Shown piece by piece: positions 16,122 to 23,590 of a stretch of 23,590 bases of DNA (positions are counted from its first letter, which is position 1; each line of letters begins with the position of its first letter). The position numbers and the translations under genes are program-made. This DNA is from JAYWAM01 sp043782425 (GTDB taxonomy: Bacteria > Pseudomonadota > Gammaproteobacteria > Burkholderiales > Usitatibacteraceae). The notes beneath the pieces were generated by a model. The model had not been told where the DNA came from, did no database searches, and saw only the letters and a list, made by a program, of their open reading frames with translations. The stretch covers positions 1-23,590 of the forward strand of contig JAYWAM010000330.1 in assembly GCA_043782425.1 (NCBI GenBank), read 5' to 3'.

Positions 16122-17864
16122 CTAGAGCGGCACGCAAAAACGCATACCCTCATTGCTCCAGCCAAGGCGCACCATATCGGCGGCGCCAGAGACGCTGGTG
16201 GTATAGCGGTGATTGGGTTGTAGGCGTGGCGGTTGCCAGCCGTTGTTGTAAAGACGATAAACGCCGATTGTGCCGTCAGGGCAATCCCCGGCAGGGCTCG
16301 GCAGCCAGGCATGGAATACTGTACCGAGGTAATTCCACGCCTGGCCGTTAGCGCGCAAATAATCACATTCTGCCGGGCTCTCGGTGTAAAACAGCGAGGG
16401 CGTCAAAGGCGCTGTAGCGAAAAAGCGGCATACCGGCTGCGAGTTAATACCCAAAATGGATTTAGGCGCCGCCAGGGCCTTGAATTCGTTGCCGCTGCGT
16501 ATCCAACCTGCAGCGGGGTCAGCAAAGGCGCGTTCTGCATCGTTGGCAGCGGCGAAAAATTGTTGCAGCGGTGTATAAAAATGTTCACTTATCAGCGCCT
16601 CAGCCGCCGCCAAAGGCGTGGGAGCGGTGTAATCGATACGCAGCGAATCACCCAGCCCTCCGGCGACCGATTGCATTTTTATCAAACGCGATAATGCCTG
16701 GCGGTCATCTTTGACATACGCATCGAGAAAAGTGATGACCCAGGTGAATACATCGTCAGCATATTCTGGCAGGTAGGTGTGCTCTATGCCTTCAAGAGCG
16801 ACCAAATAGCGGCTGCCTTGCATGCGGTTCATCGCCTGTTGGGTCATGAGCAGCGGGGCGGTGGTATCCGCGGTACCGGAGATGGCGAGATACGGGCGTG
16901 TAACAAAATCAACGCCCGACTGGTCGTTGCCGAATGCCGGCAACTGGCGCACCCCGAAGTACGGCACATAGCCTGCTGCCGCCTTGATGCGCGGGTCCTG
17001 CTCTACCGCTCGCGCTGCGAGGGGAGAGAAACTGCGCGTAAGGTGCGCCCCCATACTGAGCATCAGGGCTTGACCGCCGAGACTGGCGCCCAGGCCGCCT
17101 ATCTTGCCGACATCAATTTGCGTGCTATAGCCGGGGCGGGTGAGTAGATCATCGAGCGCACGCTTAAGAGCCAGCGGGCGCAACGACTGTAGTTCGAAAT
17201 AGCGGTCAAAGTTAAGCAGCATGTACGCCACCTCACCCAGACTGTCAATGCGCAGGCGCACCACGCGCGCATCGCCATGAAATACGGCCAACACAACGTA
17301 ACCGTGGCTGGCAAGATTGAGAATAGCGCTTAGGTAATCGTCTTTGACCGGGCTGCCGCCCATGCCGTGAGAGTAAAGCACCAGCGGGTATTGCGTTGCG
17401 CTATTAGGGAAAATCGGCGCATCTCCGCTGCGCTCCATGCGCGGAATCCATGACCCATCGGGAAGGCGATAATCGGCGCGCGTATTGGCGGGTGAGGTCG
17501 GGTAGCACACCAGCGAAACAAAAGGCAGCGTGTCACCAGCAAAATGCCTGTATAAGCCACGATCATCGGGCACCTGTAGATTAAACTGTATGGCGGCCTG
17601 CGGCTCAGCCAGAATCTGTGTCAGGTAGCGCAATTGCCCATTTTGCGGGTTGCCCTCCCAGAAATCCTCAACCAACCCGCCGATCTGGTTCATCGCGTTT
17701 TCATCGTGCGCCAGGTTGCTGCAAGCCACCTGATACTCACCCGGCGCAAGCGCAGGGGTCACTTTACTGTGATTGGCCGCGTTTGCGGAAGAGGAGAACA
17801 CGAAGAGCGACACCAGGACAAGGTATGAATAGCGCGATGCCGTAACTAATAGGGAAGAATACAT
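16122..17864 (-). CDS. Secreted alpha/beta hydrolase with C-terminal DUF5648-like region
   Basis: The 580-residue protein starts with a signal peptide (1-29, cut after SANA). The hydrolase part (about 95-390) shows the oxyanion segment YSHGMGGS (164-171), the nucleophile elbow G-A-S261-L-G, a likely acid D333 (SGTADTTAP) and H362 (GIEHTYL). This resembles the PAF-acetylhydrolase/dienelactone hydrolase-like branch, so an ester substrate is likely but unknown. Residues about 422-580 match the DUF5648 pattern (SEHFYTPLQQFF, PVCRFF, FYTESPAEC, CPDGTIGVYRLYNNG, NHRYTT, CVPL), a secreted repeat of unknown role, possibly carbohydrate binding. It is convergent with ccmH and is a single-gene unit. The ATG at 17864 has only a weak ribosome site. 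Confidence 0.88.
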   Translation of the reverse strand: MYSSLLVTASRYSYLVLVSLFVFSSSANAANHSKVTPALAPGEYQVACSNLAHDENAMNQIGGLVEDFWEGNPQNGQLRYLTQILAEPQAAIQFNLQVPDDRGLYRHFAGDTLPFVSLVCYPTSPANTRADYRLPDGSWIPRMERSGDAPIFPNSATQYPLVLYSHGMGGSPVKDDYLSAILNLASHGYVVLAVFHGDARVVRLRIDSLGEVAYMLLNFDRYFELQSLRPLALKRALDDLLTRPGYSTQIDVGKIGGLGASLGGQALMLSMGAHLTRSFSPLAARAVEQDPRIKAAAGYVPYFGVRQLPAFGNDQSGVDFVTRPYLAISGTADTTAPLLMTQQAMNRMQGSRYLVALEGIEHTYLPEYADDVFTWVITFLDAYVKDDRQALSRLIKMQSVAGGLGDSLRIDYTAPTPLAAAEALISEHFYTPLQQFFAAANDAERAFADPAAGWIRSGNEFKALAAPKSILGINSQPVCRFFATAPLTPSLFYTESPAECDYLRANGQAWNYLGTVFHAWLPSPAGDCPDGTIGVYRLYNNGWQPPRLQPNHRYTTSVSGAADMVRLGWSNEGMRFCVPL

Positions 17865-18072
17865 GGGCAGTCTCGAAGATGAATGGTTGTGTCACAATGT
17901 AGTGGGATAATATTTCAAAGCATAAGTTTCAGGTATTCTTAGAAACTCGTAACTCGTTCCTCCCGGCTAATGCACCAGTTATACACTTGTTTAGCCGTTT
18001 ATCGAGTATGCAGTAGCAGTCAGCAAGAAGAAATTGCAGCACTAGAACAACTTTTATCACAGGGAGGCTCGC

Positions 18073-18534
18073 ATGGAAGACTATCTCATCTGGATCGTCG
18101 CCGGGTTCACACTGGTGATAATAGAGTTGCTTAGCGGCACCTTTTACCTGCTGGTGCTCGGATTGGGCGCGTTTGCGGGCGCGCTTGCCGCCTGGCTCGG
18201 CGCGCCGTTTCTAATTCAGGTGCTGGTAGCCGGTGTCACCGCCGGTATAGGCGCATGGTTCGCCCACCGCTGGCACGCCTCGCACCGCAAAAATGAGGAT
18301 CAGGCCAACGCCATAGACATCGGCCAAAGCGTGACTATTGATCGCTGGATAAACAACGCCGCAGGGATAATGCGTGTGAGGTATCGTGGTACGGAATGGG
18401 ACGCGCGTGTGGCGAGCGGCGATGCGGCCGCAGCGAGCGCCGCTCCTGGCGCTATGCTTTTCATAGTGGCGCAGGAAGGCCAGACCTGGGTAGTCGCCAC
18501 GCAGCAACCCGCAGCGAATGCCAAAATCGGTTAA
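18073..18534 (+). CDS. NfeD-family membrane protein (YbbJ-like)
   Basis: The 153-residue protein has hydrophobic helices at about 5-28 and 30-63, then a small beta-rich C-terminal domain (about 80-145; GQSVTIDRWINNAAGIMRVR, GTEWDARV) of the NfeD OB-fold type. NfeD proteins work with SPFH/stomatin-like proteins in membrane microdomains, and the next gene encodes such a partner, as in the E. coli ybbJ-qmcA pair. The ATG at 18073 follows GGGAGG by 6 bases. This is the short NfeD form without the serine protease domain. Confidence 0.93.
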   Translation: MEDYLIWIVAGFTLVIIELLSGTFYLLVLGLGAFAGALAAWLGAPFLIQVLVAGVTAGIGAWFAHRWHASHRKNEDQANAIDIGQSVTIDRWINNAAGIMRVRYRGTEWDARVASGDAAAASAAPGAMLFIVAQEGQTWVVATQQPAANAKIG

Positions 18535-18609
18535 CCACAATAGCGGCGGCGCTGTCAGCATTGATGCGCCGCGCGTCGTATTCGCTTGTCAACGTAAACG
18601 CACCTGACT

Positions 18610-19974
18610 ATGCCCTTCAAGATCGCTGTCGCATTCGTGATTGGAATTATGATTGCGACGATTTTTGAAAGCGTATTTTTGGGCTTCCTTGCCGCCGGTG
18701 TGGTGATGTACCTGGGTTTCAAACACAGCAAAGAATTCAACGCGGTCGCAGACAGCCTCAAGCAAGCCGTGGATAGCGTAAAGCAGGCCCAGGATAAGCA
18801 TAGCCAAAAACCCGCCCACATACCCGCCCACAAACCCATGTCGCAGCAAGCGTCACAACCACCTCAGACAGCGGCGCAACAAGTCGCCATGCCAGCACCA
18901 AGCAAATTGCCCCACCCTCTGACCCACCTTAGAAGTATTGCCGCATCTCAAGACATCGACACAAGAATCAAGGAGATCTCCATGTTTGTCAAAATCGTCA
19001 TCGCATTAGTACTAGCCTTCGCCGCTGGATTCATGACGCACAACGCCACTTTCGCTGTGGGTGTTTTCGCCGCTGCGTTTTTCATAGCGCTGCTGGTCGA
19101 AGGCATGCGCATCGTGCCGCAGCAAAGTGTGTGGGTAGTAGAACGCCTCGGTAAGTTTCACGTTGTTCTACAACCGGGTTTCAACTGGATATGGCCATTT
19201 GTCGAACGTGTCATGTACAAACACTCGCTCAAGGAAGTGCCGCTGGATATTCCCGAGCAGGTTTGCATCACGCGCGATAACACGCAGCTCGCGGTGGACG
19301 GAATCATCTACTATCAGGTGGTAGACCCAAAACTCGCCTCCTACGGTTCCTCCGATTACATCCAGGCCATCAGCCAGCTCGCCCAGACCGCCCTGCGTTC
19401 GGTGGTCGGCAAAATGGAATTGGATCGCACCTTTGAAAGCCGCGATGACATCAACCACACCGTCGTCAGTGTGCTCGACGAGGCGGGACGCACCTGGGGC
19501 ATCAAGGTGCTGCGCTATGAAATCAAGAGCCTCACGCCGCCCGAATCCATCCTGCGCGCCATGCAGGCGCAAATTACCGCAGAGCGCGAGAAGCGCGCGG
19601 TGATCGCCAAATCAGAGGGCCAGCGCCAGGAGGAAATCAATATCGCCGATGGCGAAAAACAAGCCGCCGTGCTCAAATCGGAAGGCGCCAAAATAGCCGC
19701 CATCAACAAGGCGCAGGGTGAGGCCATCGCTGTCACCACCGTGGCCGAAGCGACCGCCACCGCCGTGCGCCAGGTGGCTGCCGCCATCGGCGCGGAGGGC
19801 GGCTTGCAGGCCGCCAACCTCAAGGTCGCGCAACTTTACATTGAAGCCTTCGCCCATCTCGCCAAAACCGGCAACACGCTCATCGTGCCGAGCAACCTCA
19901 CGGATGTTGCCAGCATGGTCTCGTCGGCGATGACAGTGCTGGATAAAACCAGAGGCGTCGCGCCGAAGTCTTGA
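18610..19974 (+). CDS. SPFH/paraslipin (QmcA-like) protein with an optional 124-residue N-terminal extension
   Basis: Residues from the internal ATG at 18982 (330 residues) form a typical QmcA/paraslipin protein: membrane hairpin (4-39), SPFH core with RIVPQQSVWVVERLGKFH (43-60) and PGFNWIWPFVERV (65-77), and a long Ala/Glu-rich coiled coil (about 190-275). This ATG has AAGGAG at 18970-18975, an ideal 6-base spacing. The same frame stays open back to an ATG at 18610, giving 454 residues, but that start has no ribosome site. The extension has its own membrane hairpin (4-37), a short coil and a Gln/Pro/Ala-rich linker. Either the extension is a fused membrane module and two isoforms are made, or only the short form is real. 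The upstream NfeD gene is its expected partner. It overlaps the theoretical longer ORF of the next gene by 4 bp. Confidence 0.9.
   Translation: MPFKIAVAFVIGIMIATIFESVFLGFLAAGVVMYLGFKHSKEFNAVADSLKQAVDSVKQAQDKHSQKPAHIPAHKPMSQQASQPPQTAAQQVAMPAPSKLPHPLTHLRSIAASQDIDTRIKEISMFVKIVIALVLAFAAGFMTHNATFAVGVFAAAFFIALLVEGMRIVPQQSVWVVERLGKFHVVLQPGFNWIWPFVERVMYKHSLKEVPLDIPEQVCITRDNTQLAVDGIIYYQVVDPKLASYGSSDYIQAISQLAQTALRSVVGKMELDRTFESRDDINHTVVSVLDEAGRTWGIKVLRYEIKSLTPPESILRAMQAQITAEREKRAVIAKSEGQRQEEINIADGEKQAAVLKSEGAKIAAINKAQGEAIAVTTVAEATATAVRQVAAAIGAEGGLQAANLKVAQLYIEAFAHLAKTGNTLIVPSNLTDVASMVSSAMTVLDKTRGVAPKS
18970..18984 (+). promoter_or_regulatory. Strong internal ribosome binding site in the slipin ORF
   Basis: AAGGAG (18970-18975), six bases and ATG (18982-18984) lie inside a continuous frame. 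It is the best ribosome site in this part of the window and matches the family start point, so translation very likely begins here at least in part. Confidence 0.8.
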
Positions 19975-20081
19975 GTTGCTTTTTGAGGCTTGAGTGCAGG
20001 GGGGGTTTCATCGAACTTTGCTTAGCTCCACAAACAATTGACATAAAATTCGATCTCAGCCCATCCCGCAATTTTTTCGTT

Positions 20082-20735
20082 ATGCGTCCACTTGCTAATT
20101 TCATGCTGTATTTTCTCGCCATTGGCGTGGCCGGTTACGCAGTCGTGTCTTATGGTTTTTCCCCCCTGGGTTCGTGGGTGCACCCTGACATGAAGGCGGT
20201 TTTTAAGTCCCACCCAATCGGTATCTACACGCACATCTTTGCTTCGATAGTGGCGCTGCTGCTCGGCCCACTACAGTTTGCGCGCAGTCTGCGCCAAAAA
20301 TATTCTGCTCTGCATCGCTGGAGCGGGCGTATTTACCTGTTGCTTGGTGTGCTGGTCGGCGGCGCCGCTGGTCTGTACATGGCGCAGTTCGCCTATGGCG
20401 GGCTGGTGTCACGCGCAGGCTTTGCCTTGCTCGCCCTCGCCTGGCTGACCACCGGCCTCATGGCTTATCTGACGATTCGCAGGCGCGATATTCTTGGTCA
20501 TCGAAGATGGATGATACGTAATTACGCTTTGACTTTCGCCGCAGTGACATTGCGCATTTATTTGGGATTATTTTTCGCTGCCGGCGTTAAGTTCGAAGAC
20601 TTTTATCCCCTGGTGGCGTGGCTGTGCTGGGCGCCCAATTTACTTCTGGCAGAGTGGCTCCTGATACCATCCGCGCGCCGGCTAACTGATGATGACGAGC
20701 ATCATGGCGTAATGCAGATAGGTAGGTTGGGTTAG
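20082..20735 (+). CDS. DUF2306 integral membrane protein
   Basis: From the ATG at 20082 the protein has 217 residues and about six to seven membrane helices. Family features are HPIGIYTHIFASIVALLLGP, LHRWSGRIYLLLGVLVGG and GHRRWMIRNYALTFAAVTLR, typical of DUF2306 proteins of unknown function. An in-frame ATG at 19971 would overlap the slipin gene by 4 bp but adds a 37-residue stretch without family likeness. A poor ribosome site makes the start uncertain (20103 is also possible). The last codons (GRLG and stop) lie in the palindromic repeat at 20722-20815, so the repeat seems to have replaced the original 3' end. Confidence 0.85.
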   Translation: MRPLANFMLYFLAIGVAGYAVVSYGFSPLGSWVHPDMKAVFKSHPIGIYTHIFASIVALLLGPLQFARSLRQKYSALHRWSGRIYLLLGVLVGGAAGLYMAQFAYGGLVSRAGFALLALAWLTTGLMAYLTIRRRDILGHRRWMIRNYALTFAAVTLRIYLGLFFAAGVKFEDFYPLVAWLCWAPNLLLAEWLLIPSARRLTDDDEHHGVMQIGRLG

Positions 20736-20815
20736 GCGCGTGGTTTTTGCGCCGTAACCCAACGACCCAAGGGAAAGCTGTTGGGTTACGCGATAAGGCC
20801 GCTAACCCAACCTAC
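20722..20815. repeat. GTAG-headed palindromic repeat, third family
   Basis: GTAGGTTGGGTTAG (20722-20735) pairs perfectly with CTAACCCAACCTAC (20802-20815). Inside, GTAACCCAA (20754-20762) faces TTGGGTTAC (20781-20789). The nested layout matches the repeat at 5707-5791 though the sequence differs. The left arm supplies the DUF2306 stop codon TAG (20733-20735). Confidence 0.82.
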
Positions 20816-20856
20816 ATGAGGCCAAACGCAGTGTATGCACCACAGCGAGTGGTTGT

Positions 20857-20887
20857 TTGCACCGGACTATCCACATTTGGCTACAAT
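20857..20887 (+). promoter_or_regulatory. Possible promoter of the metalloprotease gene
   Basis: TTGCAC (20857-20862) and TACAAT (20882-20887) are separated by 19 bp, slightly too long, followed by a T tract and the gene's ATG 112 bp on. A new promoter is expected here because the palindromic repeat separates the gene from DUF2306. Confidence 0.35.
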
Positions 20888-20999
20888 GTTTTTTTCTCGC
20901 CGTTTGGCGCTCTCTATGGTTAACGGTTTTTGCATCGCCCGGCAATGTGTTTGCCTCCCGCGCGCCGCAACGCAAGCCACCTATCCAGAGGACCTTTCC

Positions 21000-23590
21000 A
21001 TGTTCAGCAAATCGTCATTGCTTTCCGTAAAGAAGACTTTATTTTGCACCCTACTCACGCAGTCAGCATTGGGGGCGTTTGCGCAAGAGCCCAATCCTGT
21101 CGTTCCAGCGCCTACGCCAGTTGCAGCCGCAGCGCCCGCTGCGGCAGCGGCGCGCCCCGAAGCTGCGGCGCCCAAACCTTTCAACGACGTCATCAAGGAC
21201 GCCAAGGAAATTCCCGGCCTGTTCAAGCTCTATCAAAAAGACGAAAAGATCTGGATCGAAATCAAACCCGAGCAACTGGAGCAACCTTTTTTCTTCACCT
21301 ATAACATTCCCAAAAGCATAGGCGAACGCGGTTTGTACGGCAGTCAGATGGGCGGTGCAGAGCTGGCGGTGTTCAAAAAAATTGGCAGTCAGGTGCAGTT
21401 GATCGCCAAGAACACCGAGTTTTTCGCTAAGCCCGACACGCCCCAGGCGCAATTCGTTTCCGAATCTTTTTCCGATAGCCTGCTGGCCAGTGCGCCAACG
21501 GCGTCCACGCCGCACCCCGACACCAAGGCGGTGATTGTTGAGGCCAATACCTTGTTGTTCGCCGATATTCCCGCTTACCTCACGCGCCTTGAATTGGCGT
21601 TCCGCATGCCTTTTGCGCTCGACGCCAAGAACACCAGTTTCACGCATGTTTACAACAATGATCTGCTCACCGGGTTACAGGTCAACGCACATTTTTCTGT
21701 GCCCAAGTTGTCCGCGCCGCCGCTCACGCCCTCCCCCGTTCCACTTCCGCCGCCACCCAGCGCAACACCCGACCCGCGCAGCCTGTTCGTGAGTTTCTAT
21801 TACAGCTTCACCAAGCTGCCTGACGAAACCATGACGGCGCGGCGTGCTGACGAGCGCGTCGGGCATTTCGTCACCTCGCGCGTGGACTACAGTGACGACG
21901 TTGCAGTTAAACCGCGTGCTTACTATGTCAATCGCTGGCGTCTGGAAAAGAAAGACGCCAAGCTCGCGCTCTCCGAACCCAAAGAGCCGATTGTTTACTG
22001 GCTCGATAAAAACATCCCGGAAAAATATCGCAAGTCGGTGGCTGAGGGCGTACTTGAATGGAACAAAGCGTTCGAGAAGGCCGGCTTCAAAAACGCTATG
22101 GTGGTTAAGCAGCAGAGTGACAAAGACAATTTTGACACCATGGATGCGCGACATGCCTCGATACGCTGGTTCAGCGGCGCAGATGTCGGCTTTGCCATCG
22201 GTCCATCACGCGTCGACCCACGCTCGGGTGAGATTCTCGACGCCGACATCGGCATGTCAGACGTTTTCGCGCGCGGCGCGCGCCGCCTGGTTATGGAAGA
22301 CATAGGCCGCGCTGTCACCTACGATCCGGCGCTGCTGAGTGACCCCCTGAAAGCGCACAAAGGCCATCTGACCTGCAACTATGCGCAGGAAGGGGCGCAC
22401 GAAATGCATTTCGCCGTGGACTTGCTGGAAGCGCGCGGCCTGGATATGGATAGCCCCGAGGCCGACGCCATCGCTCAAGCATATGTGAAGGACGTGATCA
22501 TGCACGAGGTCGGCCACACCATCGGCCTGCGTCATAATTTTCTTTCCTCCACCATCTATAGCCTCAAGCAGATACAGGATGCCGAGTTCACCAAGGTAAA
22601 TGGGATTACCGGCTCGGTGATGGATTACACACCGTTCAATCTGACGCTGAAAGGTGAAAGACAAGGCGAGTACCTGATGAGTACCCTCGGGCCTTACGAT
22701 TACTGGGCCATCGACTACGCCTATCGGCAGCTTGATTCCGCCAGCGAAAATGATGAGTTAGCAAGAATCGCGGCGCGCTCGACCGAGCCGTTGCTCGCCT
22801 ACGCCACTGACGAGGATGCCGGTTACGGCAATTTACTGCTGGGTATCGATCCCGATGTGAACCGCTTCGACATGGGGTCTGATCCGCTCGAGTATTATAA
22901 AAAACGCTTGAAACTATCGCGTGAGCTGTGGGACCGTCTACAGAACTTACAGCTTAACGCCGGAGAAAGTTACGAGCGCCTGACGCGCAGTTTTGTCAGC
23001 GGATTTGCGCAACTGGCGCGCGTTGCGCCGCTCGCCGCCAAGTTTGTCGGCGGTGTGGCGCATCACCGCGATCGCGCAGGCAGCAGCAGGCCGCTTTACG
23101 AGCCGACACCGCTTGCACGCCAGCGCGAGGCGCTCAATCTCATCACCGCCGATTTATTAAAGGTGGACAGCTTCAAGTTCAAGCCGGAATTCGTCAGCCG
23201 CATCGGCATCGACCATTTCGAGCGCTCGCGTGGCGGCATCCGCAATCCCGACGTCAGTATTACAACGGCAGTGCTGAATGTGCAAAAAGCCGTGCTCGAT
23301 CAGCTCATGGCCGATCAAGTTGCCGAGCGCTTGATTGATTCGCAGGACAAGGTCGCCGACAAAAACAAGCTGTTTAGGCTCTCCGATCTGTACGACACTA
23401 TCCAGGGCGCCATCTGGAGCGAGCTGAAAGCGGGACAGGAAATCAGCTCGATGCGACGCAACCTGCAACGCGAGCACCTGCGCCGCGTCGCCAATACGCT
23501 GATCCGCCCCAACCCCACTACGCCCGCCGATGCGCGCAGCCTGCAACGCGAAAACGCGCTCGAATTACAGCAGCAGATTCGCAGTGGATT
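21000..23590 (+). CDS. Secreted zinc metalloprotease, metzincin-like (DUF5117/DUF5118 type), 3' end outside window
   Basis: The frame is open from an ATG at 21000 (AGAGGA about 7 bases upstream) to the window end, 863 residues. Residues 1-28 form a signal peptide (ALGAFA-QE), followed by an Ala/Pro-rich linker (30-60), regions fitting DUF5118 (about 60-110) and DUF5117 (about 115-300, with the insert PSPVPLPPPPS), and the catalytic domain. The zinc site HEVGHTIGLRH spans 502-512 (H502, E503, H506, H512) and fits HExxHxxGxxH; M541 in GSVMDYTPF fits the Met-turn. The family is large, periplasmic or exported, and its substrates are mostly unknown. The gene is likely monocistronic, starting after a repeat and a possible promoter. 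Confidence 0.92.
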   Translation, partial: MFSKSSLLSVKKTLFCTLLTQSALGAFAQEPNPVVPAPTPVAAAAPAAAAARPEAAAPKPFNDVIKDAKEIPGLFKLYQKDEKIWIEIKPEQLEQPFFFTYNIPKSIGERGLYGSQMGGAELAVFKKIGSQVQLIAKNTEFFAKPDTPQAQFVSESFSDSLLASAPTASTPHPDTKAVIVEANTLLFADIPAYLTRLELAFRMPFALDAKNTSFTHVYNNDLLTGLQVNAHFSVPKLSAPPLTPSPVPLPPPPSATPDPRSLFVSFYYSFTKLPDETMTARRADERVGHFVTSRVDYSDDVAVKPRAYYVNRWRLEKKDAKLALSEPKEPIVYWLDKNIPEKYRKSVAEGVLEWNKAFEKAGFKNAMVVKQQSDKDNFDTMDARHASIRWFSGADVGFAIGPSRVDPRSGEILDADIGMSDVFARGARRLVMEDIGRAVTYDPALLSDPLKAHKGHLTCNYAQEGAHEMHFAVDLLEARGLDMDSPEADAIAQAYVKDVIMHEVGHTIGLRHNFLSSTIYSLKQIQDAEFTKVNGITGSVMDYTPFNLTLKGERQGEYLMSTLGPYDYWAIDYAYRQLDSASENDELARIAARSTEPLLAYATDEDAGYGNLLLGIDPDVNRFDMGSDPLEYYKKRLKLSRELWDRLQNLQLNAGESYERLTRSFVSGFAQLARVAPLAAKFVGGVAHHRDRAGSSRPLYEPTPLARQREALNLITADLLKVDSFKFKPEFVSRIGIDHFERSRGGIRNPDVSITTAVLNVQKAVLDQLMADQVAERLIDSQDKVADKNKLFRLSDLYDTIQGAIWSELKAGQEISSMRRNLQREHLRRVANTLIRPNPTTPADARSLQRENALELQQQIRSG

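Noticed and set aside
16122..17864. Hydrolase as a PHB depolymerase or lipase
   Set aside because: The GASLG elbow and triad are generic to alpha/beta hydrolases; no feature points to a specific substrate.
17970..18130. Plus-strand short ORF (MHQLYTCLAVYRVC...) before nfeD
   Set aside because: It has no ribosome site, overlaps the nfeD start in another frame and resembles nothing known.

Overview
The window looks like chromosomal DNA of a betaproteobacterium, probably of the Nitrosomonadales type. This is inferred from the gene set and protein style (complete System I cytochrome c maturation, multihaem c cytochrome, proteobacterial KaiBC, GTAG-headed palindromic repeats), not from a marker gene. 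Both ends cut through genes.

Layout. (1) Positions 1-1789, minus strand: a two-gene unit encoding a membrane protein with two His-x13-His helix pairs (predicted two haem b groups) and an FHA domain joined by one membrane helix to a periplasmic multihaem c domain (cut by the window start). (2) Positions 2200-7920, minus strand: kaiC, kaiB and a 4xPAS-GAF-GGDEF-EAL protein. kaiC is split by one in-frame amber codon at a normally conserved Trp position; kaiB overlaps it by 4 bp. A 108-bp ORF with a very strong Shine-Dalgarno, resembling the start of a receiver domain, lies upstream of kaiC. (3) Positions 8596-16053, plus strand: a full ccmIABCDEFGH cluster, with ccmI first instead of last. A nested miniature inverted-repeat element fills the ccmB-ccmC gap. 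(4) Positions 16122-17864, minus strand: a secreted alpha/beta hydrolase with a C-terminal DUF5648-like region. (5) Positions 18073-23590, plus strand: an NfeD/SPFH (slipin) membrane pair, a DUF2306 membrane protein, and a secreted metzincin-like metalloprotease cut by the window end.

How it fits together. The ccm cluster supplies periplasmic haem attachment that the multihaem cytochrome at the left end needs. The Kai genes and the c-di-GMP phosphodiesterase-like protein form a plausible signalling unit. A nearly identical 27-bp element (25/27 matches, same orientation) occurs upstream of both the cytochrome pair and the kai genes, and in the first case reads as a good sigma70-type promoter; it suggests shared control of redox and Kai modules. 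Three different GTAG-headed palindromic repeats and one nested MITE occupy intergenic gaps. No tRNA, rRNA, CRISPR array, integrase or transposase gene was seen.
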